A stretch of DNA of 22,678 bases from the IMG/VR virus record IMGVR_UViG_3300004369_000163, positions 1-22,678 of that record. One strand, 5' to 3'. This DNA comes from a virus. Positions within the stretch are counted from its first letter, which is position 1. The number at the start of each line of letters is the position of its first letter. The position numbers and the translations under genes are program-made. Shown here piece by piece: positions 1-7,932 of the stretch. The notes under the pieces are model-generated. The model had not been told where the DNA came from, did no database searches, and worked only from the letters and a program-made list of their open reading frames with translations.

Positions 1-3000
1 TACCACCACCCGCCGGACTAATCCGCACTGGCGGTCGCTTATTATGCGTCACAACTCCATCTACAACATATGTATGAGTATCTTCAGTAACAAAGTTATA
101 GACTTTACACTCTTCTACCCAATGATCCATAGAAGTTATTTCTTCCGTGGTGCCATCGCTCTTGACAAAATGATCACCTATCTGTATCTCACCTACATCG
201 ATATCGTCATAAACTTCTCGCGATATTTCAGGATCTAGAGATTTCCATCCATCGGTTGTCAAGAAAGCATGACCAGACGTAGAAGTAATTCTATTGTTGT
301 ATTTCACTAGTACATGCGACGCTACATCTAAATCGTGTACAAATGATACGGTGTCATGCTGCCCGTCTTTTGCCATTACAAGATCTCCAACTTGCATATC
401 TTGAATTAGCTTCTGACTTCCATCTGCCATATCGACCAATGTACCAGCAACGAAACATATCTTGGGTCCCAACCACTTTGGAATCGGCGGGCTGGTCAAA
501 ATTTTCTTTGGCGGCTTCGGCGGGGCTGGTGGTGTCACCGGCGGCGCCGGCGGCCTCGGCGGGGCTGGCGGTGGAGCAGGTGGTGCTGGTGGCGGAGTCG
601 ACACTTTAATATCACAATCACGCTTAGTAGTCGCAGTACAGCCGTCATCGGGCGGTACAATTGGTGGTGGCCTTACAGGACACTTGACAATAACGGGTGG
701 AGGCTTAGGCCTACAACCACAAGAACTAGAACAAATTACCGTATCAGAAACTCGAACTACACAACCACCTGGTCCTGCACCTCTTGCGCCTGTATAAGTG
801 TAAGTTTTCTGAGTTGAACCTGAGCATGTAGAACGATAAAATGTTCCAGCTTTTGGACAGCTCTTGATAGGCTCTGGCGGTTTTGGCGGCACAGGAATAT
901 AACACTTAGGTGAATTACGAATAATTCTATTCACTTGAGTGCCGTAGTTACCATCACAACCATAAACATACAAGTTAGAGCCTACACATCGCTCATACTT
1001 GAATTGGCCTTTGGGACAAGGTGCTGGCCTCGTCCTGACATTCTGTGCTCCAGCATCATAGATAGCATCTACGTCAGAAACCGCAGGATAACACAGTTCG
1101 AAGTTGAATACATTGCCGCCTGGTCCCTTATGAACTCGTACGGTGATGTATCGACCTTTTGTATAATCGTATGGAATCTTAATTTTGCCTGCACCCTGAT
1201 AAGATTTATAATTTATCGGAGATCCTGTTACTGTAATACTAACATTTTGTGGACCGGACAGTGTCTGGAACCATGGATTTGTAGCAAACGGCAAAATTGC
1301 ATTTCTAGCATTTTTAACTGGATACAACTTTTGATAAAGCGGAATTGCATCATCAGTCGCGCTCAATGCAGTCACTGCTGTTGAAGTAGGTGCATGAACT
1401 GTTGTACCAGTTTCACTAGTATTTTGAGTAGGAGGCTTAGTGCTTTGAATGATTTCGTAAATGATGCCTCTATTCGGGTTAAAGAACTTCAGTTCGATAT
1501 ATCGCTGAGTACCATCGTCTTCATTTGCACCTACAAACGTAAATTCTTCCCATACTTTTTGTAGTTTACTATAAACTGTCGTGCTGTCACCAGCATTTTT
1601 CATATTTCTATTAGTTTCGAAATCGCAGTTTTCTACAATCTGTACTTCAGGCACTTCTACGAACGGAGCGTATGTTGCCGTTTCTTGTGACAATAATAGT
1701 TTACGTGTATGCGGGAAAGTGATAATATCACCTTCTCTATACTTACTAGATGCTGTTGAAATTTCATAATCGATATTTAACGATGTTCTATCAGGATGCA
1801 ATACGTATTCGTATATAGATGCATCATAATAATCAGCGCCAATATCTGCTAATGAATTATCTTCAAAATTATCGACAAAGAATCCAAACTTAAATCTTTC
1901 TACTGTAGAGTCAGTAGAACTCGGAATAGATTTTGCCATCGTGCTGTTTTCAAGTTCTGAAACATTGGCCATATATTCAAGAGCTTCAACACGACGCTCG
2001 AGACTAGCCAATTCTGCCATAGTATAAGTTTTGACTTGAGGATCTACTTCACTAATAACAGTAGTAAATTCAGCGATCCTTAGATTGAGTGTGCCATTAC
2101 ATACAAGATTTCTTTCGTAAATATCTTTAATTTCAGAAGATACGGCTTCCGGAAGAGAAGGATATGGAGGCACTTCAGATCTGAACAACAACAATTTATT
2201 TGCTTTGTTTGTATCAGTGTCAGTAGCACCTAATTCAAATTCAAATGTACCGTCGTCTTTTATAGAAATTTCGTCTGTACGACCTAAATAGTATTCGATG
2301 TCGTAGGTAAAATCACCTTCAGGCTTTGGATATTTGAAAGAAGAATAGTTAGCAAAAGAAATTGTACTCGCAGGATCTGTAGTTGCACCACTTACAGTCG
2401 TCGAATCTGCAGCTGTCAAATCGGCAAATGGTCTAAAGTCAGCACACTCTCTTAAGTCATAATAATTATCATTCTTATCTCTAAATTCAGGAATTTCTAA
2501 TGTGTGCATAGAAGAACTATTACGCAGATCGGCCAACTCTAAGCTGTCGTTTAGATTGTAAGAATCGACTGTCTTCAGACCATGCACACAACCGTCTGTA
2601 ATATAATCAAGCTCGACTAGGATTGTTGGCGAAAGTGTAACCGAGTTATCAAGATTTCTCTTGAGTAGGTGACCAAGACCAAAGTAATTTCCATTTTCAT
2701 GTGTATCTAATTCGAATTGACTGGTAATATCAGGGTCAGTAGGATTGCCAGAACCGTCTACATTAGTACCATTATAAACAGCATGCAATCGGATAGCACC
2801 CGAAATACCAACACACTTACCGGTAACAGGCCATTGACCAGCCGTGGTGAGTTTGACATAGCGCTTACGACGCGTGGTCAGACTAACTTTAGTATTATTG
2901 TGCAATTGGTTAAAGTACACAACAAATTGATGAGCAGTAGACATCGCTGTGCCGGTGTGCACATACATCGTACGACGATCTGCAGATACAGATGCATATG

Positions 3001-5677
3001 CATCAGCCGCAGTCGTGCCTGTACGTGTACCGGTAGGCAATGGCATATCTTTTGGATAGTATCGATAGATGCCATAGTTGCCTGAACCAGGGGCAGCACC
3101 GAAAGCACCTGATCTAGTGCGCACTGTCATTTGATTCTGACCAGCAATACTTGTAATCTGTGCTACTGGTGTACCAGCTGATGTATCTTCATAAATCCAA
3201 TCACCAACTCTGAAGTCGGTCAAGAACGATTCGCTTCCACCAGAAGTCAAAACATAGTGATTAGCTTCTGTACCTGCTGGCGTTGTTACTGTGATTGCAA
3301 CGTTTGCATAATCAAATCCACTACCACCTACAGTAGTAGTCGATACAATATCTTGTTTTGGAATTACGATAATTTCATTTTCTTCAGCGTCGGTCAGATT
3401 ACCGATATATGGGAAGATAGTATTAGCCGTCGGACCAGCAGATCCTTCACATGGTACAGTAATCATACCATTCGCAGCAACCGCCGCACCATCTAGTGTT
3501 GTACGATAAATATATGCGTAATTTGTGATTTGTTTTGCTGCAACACTTAAAGGAAGTACGAGACCGTCATCTTCAGGATTAATCAATCGGCCGATTTCTT
3601 CACGAGCAACAGGATCGTATGTTCCATTAGCACTTTGAATGCCTGTGCTGACTAAGCCACGAAATACTTTAGCGTTATCAAAAATCAAAGAAACGTCAGC
3701 GATACCATCTTGTGCTGCGCCACCACCATTACTTGCATAGATAGATTTTACATCGCGAACAGATTTGCCGCGATTCATTCTTACATCGAAAACATGAATT
3801 TTATATACAGCAGTCTTAGTACCTTTGATACCTATACCATAATCGATGCTTCGAATCTTAGCTGTACCAATTTCTGTTCCGCCAAGTGCACTCGTTACAT
3901 CACTTGTGTCGTGATCATAGTCTGTAATGTAATTTACAGCTGTATCTCGTAAACTAATCTCTTCGCCAGTATTAAAGTTAAATGAACCAGCAAGATCATG
4001 TACTTCGAAATAATTAGAATATACAAGATCTCTCCCCAGACCAGTTTCAGTCTGGGTTACTAAACCTTTTGAAACATCTTTAACAAAATTTGTTTCGGTC
4101 TTGACCCTATAACCATGAACATACGCATGACCTGGATCGATTACATAACTAAACGTCGTGTTAGATTCAGAAAAGTCCAATGTCGAGCGTGATACTGCCT
4201 TAAATTCATCGAGTACATAGTTACCTGACTCCTCATATGTACGCTGTGCGATCAAATCGCCGAGCTTATTGTACTGAGTCAACTTATTCTGTTGATACGG
4301 CTTGCCTTCTGAGAAGCGCACAAGCGGGAAGAAGTTACCTGCAGCTCTTTCTTCTGCTACAGTCTTCACAACAAGACTAGGACTAACTTTTAATCTGTCT
4401 GCACCAGGTGCTGCTTCATTCAAGAAGCCTGACGCATTATCATATAAAGAAGAATCTGTAAATACGTTGACAATACTTTCTGTGCTGTCAAAACCAATTG
4501 ATACGTCTGAAGGTGTATTCGAATACTTATCAACCATGATAAATTGTTTAGAGGCGTTGAGGAAAAGACCTTTTTGATAGATCTTGCCATCACTAACTTC
4601 AACACCAAAACCCGTACCTACAGTGTCAGTAACTTGGGCTGCTTGAAGTCTAATCGCCCATGTTTCTGCTTCCATCGTCAAGATATTTAACTGTGCTGAA
4701 GATGCTCCTTGAGAATAAACACTGATATGCGGCAGAGTACTATATCCTGTACCACCACGTGTAACAGTAGCGTCGATCATTTGACCCTGAGAAGTTGTCG
4801 TAATCTGCGCGCTTGCTCCTTCACCGACCATTTTTACGATCTTGAATTCTTGACCGCCTTCGGTATGAGTCAATACATCGCCGACAGATACTGACCAAGA
4901 GTCAGTATCGATAGCGGCACCAGACATTTTAGTGGCTTTTGGTTTTACTCTTAGAATGAGAGTTTCATCTTGAGTAGAATCTGTAGCAGGATTAGCTGCA
5001 AACCAAACTTCCATGTCGATAACTTTACCAGCGGCTGTAGTACCAGTAATTGTATCTCCTTGAGAGAATGTATTTGAGAAATCTGCAGATGAGCCAGTAA
5101 ACGTACCAGCAATTTCGATTGCAGATGTAATTACTACTACGTCATTATTTGAAAATACAAGAGCGCCAGTAGCATTATTAGCAATCTTGATATCGTACAG
5201 TCTATCATCACGTGCAAAAATTCTAATCTCTTCGCCAGCTTGAAACTCGTCTTTGTCAGCTGTATTATTGTCATCATCGTCGTAATCGATATAAAGAGTT
5301 TTTAGATTTCCTGCAGCATCATTTTCAAATCCATCTTCGACGTGAGTAATTCTGCCAATTTTACCCGATGTTTGTCCGTTGGCGCTCAGACCGTTGATTG
5401 CATTTAGGTCGATAGCTTTTCCATCGAGAGCATTGTCAGTAATCTTCACAAATGCCATTGAGTTCAAATAAGTGAACGTACATCCTTCTAAGATTGTACC
5501 AGCTCTTAGGATATGATCACCGAATTGTTCGATTTGATCCTGTAACAGCGTCTGAAGCTGGTTGACTTCTCTTACTTGAACAGCAGTAGCTGGTTTGAAC
5601 AAAATTCGATAGTAGTTATCGTCTCTATCGAAATCGTCAAAGTAAGGAGCCGATGATAAATTAGTGTTTAAAGGCAT
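1..5677 (-). CDS. DUF4815-type giant baseplate/tail structural protein with Hint domain (partial, open at left edge)
   Basis: The frame is open for 1892 codons from the ATG at 5677-5675 to the window edge without a stop, so the C-terminus is missing. The start lies just after the gp8 stop and has a GGAG ribosome site (CTCC at 5687-5690 on the plus strand). The first ~70 residues (PYFDDFDRDDNYYRILFKP, then AVQVRELNQLQTLLQDQIE) match my knowledge of the DUF4815 family in T4-like marine phages. Residues ~70-1550 look like beta-rich virion sequence. They are followed by a Cys-rich segment (1554-1655), a Pro-rich stalk (~1659-1731) and a Hint domain (1741-1879), after which the chain continues with KRPPVRISPAGGG. 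Following gp8, it occupies the place of T4 gp9/gp10 and is inferred to be peripheral baseplate or fibre-attaching. The family assignment is good; the exact role is unknown. Confidence 0.85.
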   Translation of the reverse strand, partial: MPLNTNLSSAPYFDDFDRDDNYYRILFKPATAVQVREVNQLQTLLQDQIEQFGDHILRAGTILEGCTFTYLNSMAFVKITDNALDGKAIDLNAINGLSANGQTSGKIGRITHVEDGFENDAAGNLKTLYIDYDDDDNNTADKDEFQAGEEIRIFARDDRLYDIKIANNATGALVFSNNDVVVITSAIEIAGTFTGSSADFSNTFSQGDTITGTTAAGKVIDMEVWFAANPATDSTQDETLILRVKPKATKMSGAAIDTDSWSVSVGDVLTHTEGGQEFKIVKMVGEGASAQITTTSQGQMIDATVTRGGTGYSTLPHISVYSQGASSAQLNILTMEAETWAIRLQAAQVTDTVGTGFGVEVSDGKIYQKGLFLNASKQFIMVDKYSNTPSDVSIGFDSTESIVNVFTDSSLYDNASGFLNEAAPGADRLKVSPSLVVKTVAEERAAGNFFPLVRFSEGKPYQQNKLTQYNKLGDLIAQRTYEESGNYVLDEFKAVSRSTLDFSESNTTFSYVIDPGHAYVHGYRVKTETNFVKDVSKGLVTQTETGLGRDLVYSNYFEVHDLAGSFNFNTGEEISLRDTAVNYITDYDHDTSDVTSALGGTEIGTAKIRSIDYGIGIKGTKTAVYKIHVFDVRMNRGKSVRDVKSIYASNGGGAAQDGIADVSLIFDNAKVFRGLVSTGIQSANGTYDPVAREEIGRLINPEDDGLVLPLSVAAKQITNYAYIYRTTLDGAAVAANGMITVPCEGSAGPTANTIFPYIGNLTDAEENEIIVIPKQDIVSTTTVGGSGFDYANVAITVTTPAGTEANHYVLTSGGSESFLTDFRVGDWIYEDTSAGTPVAQITSIAGQNQMTVRTRSGAFGAAPGSGNYGIYRYYPKDMPLPTGTRTGTTAADAYASVSADRRTMYVHTGTAMSTAHQFVVYFNQLHNNTKVSLTTRRKRYVKLTTAGQWPVTGKCVGISGAIRLHAVYNGTNVDGSGNPTDPDITSQFELDTHENGNYFGLGHLLKRNLDNSVTLSPTILVELDYITDGCVHGLKTVDSYNLNDSLELADLRNSSSMHTLEIPEFRDKNDNYYDLRECADFRPFADLTAADSTTVSGATTDPASTISFANYSSFKYPKPEGDFTYDIEYYLGRTDEISIKDDGTFEFELGATDTDTNKANKLLLFRSEVPPYPSLPEAVSSEIKDIYERNLVCNGTLNLRIAEFTTVISEVDPQVKTYTMAELASLERRVEALEYMANVSELENSTMAKSIPSSTDSTVERFKFGFFVDNFEDNSLADIGADYYDASIYEYVLHPDRTSLNIDYEISTASSKYREGDIITFPHTRKLLLSQETATYAPFVEVPEVQIVENCDFETNRNMKNAGDSTTVYSKLQKVWEEFTFVGANEDDGTQRYIELKFFNPNRGIIYEIIQSTKPPTQNTSETGTTVHAPTSTAVTALSATDDAIPLYQKLYPVKNARNAILPFATNPWFQTLSGPQNVSITVTGSPINYKSYQGAGKIKIPYDYTKGRYITVRVHKGPGGNVFNFELCYPAVSDVDAIYDAGAQNVRTRPAPCPKGQFKYERCVGSNLYVYGCDGNYGTQVNRIIRNSPKCYIPVPPKPPEPIKSCPKAGTFYRSTCSGSTQKTYTYTGARGAGPGGCVVRVSDTVICSSSCGCRPKPPPVIVKCPVRPPPIVPPDDGCTATTKRDCDIKVSTPPPAPPAPPPAPPRPPAPPVTPPAPPKPPKKILTSPPIPKWLGPKICFVAGTLVDMADGSQKLIQDMQVGDLVMAKDGQHDTVSFVHDLDVASHVLVKYNNRITSTSGHAFLTTDGWKSLDPEISREVYDDIDVGEIQIGDHFVKSDGTTEEITSMDHWVEECKVYNFVTEDTHTYVVDGVVTHNKRPPVRISPAGGG
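41..457 (-). other. Hint (hedgehog/intein-like) domain inside the DUF4815-type protein
   Basis: Residues 1741-1879 (139 aa) carry the full set of Hint motifs. Block A is CFVAGTLV with Cys1741, followed by MADGS and a VGDLV segment. Block B is TSGHAF, a TxxH motif with Thr1800 and His1803. Block F is VYNFVTEDTHTYVVDG, and block G is VVTHN, ending His1878-Asn1879. The size fits a mini-intein or bacterial intein-like (BIL) domain; no homing endonuclease insert is present. The residue before Cys1 is Ile and the residue after Asn is Lys, not the Cys/Ser/Thr needed for ordinary splicing. The inferred activity is autoproteolytic cleavage, or cleavage coupled to another reaction, releasing or modifying the C-terminal tail. 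Whether it is active is unknown. Confidence 0.9.
485..703 (-). other. Pro-rich stalk before the Hint domain
   Basis: Residues ~1659-1731 of the DUF4815-type protein are dominated by proline with Ala, Lys, Arg and Thr, in runs such as PPAPPAPP-like and PPKPPKK-like segments. On the plus strand this reads as GGC/GGT/TGG-rich DNA and is locally GC-rich within an AT-rich window. It is most likely an extended linker holding the Hint domain away from the structural body. Confidence 0.8.
713..1018 (-). repeat. Two diverged Cys-rich modules in the DUF4815-type protein
   Basis: Residues 1554-1592 and 1607-1649 begin alike (CPKGQFKYERC and CPKAGTFYRSTC) and share later Tyr, Gly and Val-x-Arg positions. 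They are joined by a short Pro-rich linker. Cysteines are at 1554, 1564, 1574 and 1592, then 1607, 1618, 1639, 1649, 1653 and 1655. They look like an ancient tandem duplication of a small disulfide- or metal-stabilised module. No known domain was recognised. Confidence 0.6.
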
Positions 5678-5680
5678 TAC

Positions 5681-7924
5681 TTAGAACTCCAAGATTACTC
5701 TTATTTCTTCTGTTTGATCATCATCCCTATCTACAGGAATATCGTTTTGTAGATAAAGTATTGTACCAGTATTTGGGTCAAGATCTCCATATACAAGATC
5801 CATAGCATTTGATCCGGTTTGAGAGAGTTGAGCTCCACTGGTTGAGCCAGTTATCGTACCTACTGTAGAAAATTGGCCTGTTATATTAGTCATGCTGATT
5901 GTAGAACCGCCACCAGCTGTTGCAATAGAATGTAGTTGACCACGTGCCGTGATTGGTGCACCTTGTGTAACTTCTTCATCTTCAACAAATGTTCCTGACA
6001 AAACTGGAGCACTAATCTTCAACATCTGATTAAAATCGGCAAACTGAAAATCTGATTCGGCTTCTCCGATTCTAGTATTTATATCAATCCCTTGAATTGT
6101 AGCAATATTTCTACTCAAGCTACCATAAATTTGATGATCTTTTTTGAATTCAGGTGTAACGTTATTTAATAATAAACCACTAGTAGCACCGGCCGGCAAA
6201 GGTAAAGTAGTAGCTTTAACTTTTGCTGAACCTTGAACATGTACATAATATGCTGTTGTAGACATGCTTGTAGAGGTTATCCATGGAGGAGAAGCAGCAA
6301 GCGATATAGTATTAGAAGTACTGCCTACACCGACTGTGGTAAGAAAATATTGAGAAACACCAGTCAAGGGTTCGGTTTTTAAGAAAATATAATCACCTAC
6401 AACAAAGTGCTGATCATATTTTTCATCTGCGCCTGAGGTTACGTCTTGAATAGATGCTCCCAAAGATGTATTAGAAACAAATTTTCCAGTTGCACCGATA
6501 GGCAATTTAGTAAATTGAGTTATAGTTTCATTAGGCAAAAATTCACCAGACGTGTCGGTAGTATATATTGCTACGTTAGCAAATTTGGGATCTCTAATTA
6601 ATCCAAACTGTGCGAAAGTATTTGTTGGTTCAACTAGGTTAGACTCGCTACCAGTAAACTTCATATAGAATGACAGTCTTTTTGCTCCAAATTCTACAAT
6701 AGTATTTGCTCCGTGACCGCCAGGTGGAGAAAGAATAGGTCTGACACTTGCTGGTTGTACAACAACACTTTGACCATTTACTGATCTTGGGTTGCCAGAT
6801 AAAACTTCAGCTGACGCGAACGAATAATCTGCTCCTGTATTCAACATCTCTACTTTATGTACACTGTCCGATGCATTAGCATTAATAATTGCTCGAGCAA
6901 CTGCATTTACTGTTTGACCTCCATCGCCGGTGACAATAACAGCTGGAGTAATTTCGTAATTAGTAGTTTCATCTGGTAAAACAGAGAACTGATTTTCTAA
7001 TTGTAATACAACACCACCTACTTCAGATACGTAAGCAGACTTTTCAACGAACTGATATTGACCCGCACCCGTACCAGTAGTCAAATACAAAATAGTATTT
7101 GCATAGAAGTTTGTGGTCATGTCTCTATCATCTACTGTAGGTTTAATTCTATAACATTGAGCTGCTTTAATAATATCAAAATGACTAGCTCCAGTAGAAT
7201 CCGCGGGAGAAGCTTCTACAGTATCACTTTGGATCAATGCTCTAGTGATACGACCGATATCTGCTCTTACAAATCTACCAGTGAGATGATTCTCATAGTT
7301 TTTACCTGCGTCAGTTACTTTGATGACATCGATCGATCCTTCTTGCGCATTACTAGCTACGACAGTATTTGCAACTACTGGAATATATTTTTCTGACGCG
7401 AATTTATCAAATACCGACGAAGAAACACTGTACATATATTTCCACTGATAACCATCAGAGGTTTCATAATAATCATCACCAGGCGAAAATAAATCTTCTT
7501 CGTATTTCGCATTCTTAAATAGAGGTCTATCAGTACTTGGCGCACCGTTGTTATTAAATAGACACTTATATACATGTTTAAATGAATTTTCATCTACGAG
7601 AACATAAAAATTAGTATCTTGTATGTCAATCTTTTGATCGTCATACATTTCATATACAGTGCCAGAAATCCAATTGTTTCTATTAATCACAAAAGAAATA
7701 TCTTGCGCAGTAACTCTTTTGCCAAAAATCATATTGCGGAAAACATTTGTGTTTGTATTTCTAAACGTTTCAGTAGGCTGCACTATTTCTTCTTCAGATG
7801 ATGCAACGGTTTCATGATCGCCAACGAAAGCGTAATATGCAGTGTTAGCTGGTTCAGTCACTGATTCAATGATCTGATTGATAATGTGTGTCTTAAAATC
7901 TGAAGGTACTAATTTCTTGGCCAT
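5681..7924 (-). CDS. 8: Baseplate wedge protein gp8-like
   Basis: This 747-residue protein begins MAKKLVPSDFKTHIIN. The N-terminal ~200 residues contain segments typical of gp8 in T4-like phages: a FRNMIFGKRVTAQD region, W-x-SGTVYEMYDD, an F-x-LVDE-x-SFKHVYKC segment, and DGYQWKYMYSVS. gp8 forms dimers in the outer baseplate wedge, binding gp7 and gp10 in T4. T4 gp8 is 334 aa, so this version is more than twice as long; the extra length lies in the C-terminal half and contains repeated 'GxFxxxxxVxG-TSGA'-type stretches near residues 645 and 685. The gene follows the gp7-position gene after an 8-base gap with an AGAG ribosome site. An exact minus-strand TATAAATA lies inside it but is probably coincidental. 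Confidence 0.85.
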   Translation of the reverse strand: MAKKLVPSDFKTHIINQIIESVTEPANTAYYAFVGDHETVASSEEEIVQPTETFRNTNTNVFRNMIFGKRVTAQDISFVINRNNWISGTVYEMYDDQKIDIQDTNFYVLVDENSFKHVYKCLFNNNGAPSTDRPLFKNAKYEEDLFSPGDDYYETSDGYQWKYMYSVSSSVFDKFASEKYIPVVANTVVASNAQEGSIDVIKVTDAGKNYENHLTGRFVRADIGRITRALIQSDTVEASPADSTGASHFDIIKAAQCYRIKPTVDDRDMTTNFYANTILYLTTGTGAGQYQFVEKSAYVSEVGGVVLQLENQFSVLPDETTNYEITPAVIVTGDGGQTVNAVARAIINANASDSVHKVEMLNTGADYSFASAEVLSGNPRSVNGQSVVVQPASVRPILSPPGGHGANTIVEFGAKRLSFYMKFTGSESNLVEPTNTFAQFGLIRDPKFANVAIYTTDTSGEFLPNETITQFTKLPIGATGKFVSNTSLGASIQDVTSGADEKYDQHFVVGDYIFLKTEPLTGVSQYFLTTVGVGSTSNTISLAASPPWITSTSMSTTAYYVHVQGSAKVKATTLPLPAGATSGLLLNNVTPEFKKDHQIYGSLSRNIATIQGIDINTRIGEAESDFQFADFNQMLKISAPVLSGTFVEDEEVTQGAPITARGQLHSIATAGGGSTISMTNITGQFSTVGTITGSTSGAQLSQTGSNAMDLVYGDLDPNTGTILYLQNDIPVDRDDDQTEEIRVILEF
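6076..6083 (-). promoter_or_regulatory. Internal TATAAATA in gp8 (low confidence)
   Basis: An exact minus-strand late octamer within the gp8 coding sequence (codons for Ile-Asn in GIDINTRIGE), about 400 bases ahead of the DUF4815-type gene. It may be chance; if used it would boost the giant downstream gene. Confidence 0.2.
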
Positions 7925-7932
7925 GTTTTTCT

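Noticed and set aside
343-797. Two overlapping plus-strand ORFs, one extremely Gly-rich
   Set aside because: They are the antisense reading of the Pro-rich stalk of the minus-strand giant protein; Pro codons read backwards give Gly/Trp-rich sequence. No ribosome site or recognisable protein.
935-1384. Plus-strand 149-codon ORF with many Cys/Ser/Arg/Ile
   Set aside because: Lies wholly opposite the continuous minus-strand DUF4815-type frame and has shadow-like composition.
2717-3496. Plus- and minus-strand ORFs rich in Cys, Arg, Thr and Ser
   Set aside because: Overlap the same continuous minus-strand frame in other phases; no motif or start signal supports them.
7058-7396. Plus-strand 112-codon ORF within gp8
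   Set aside because: Antisense shadow of a well-supported gp8 coding region.
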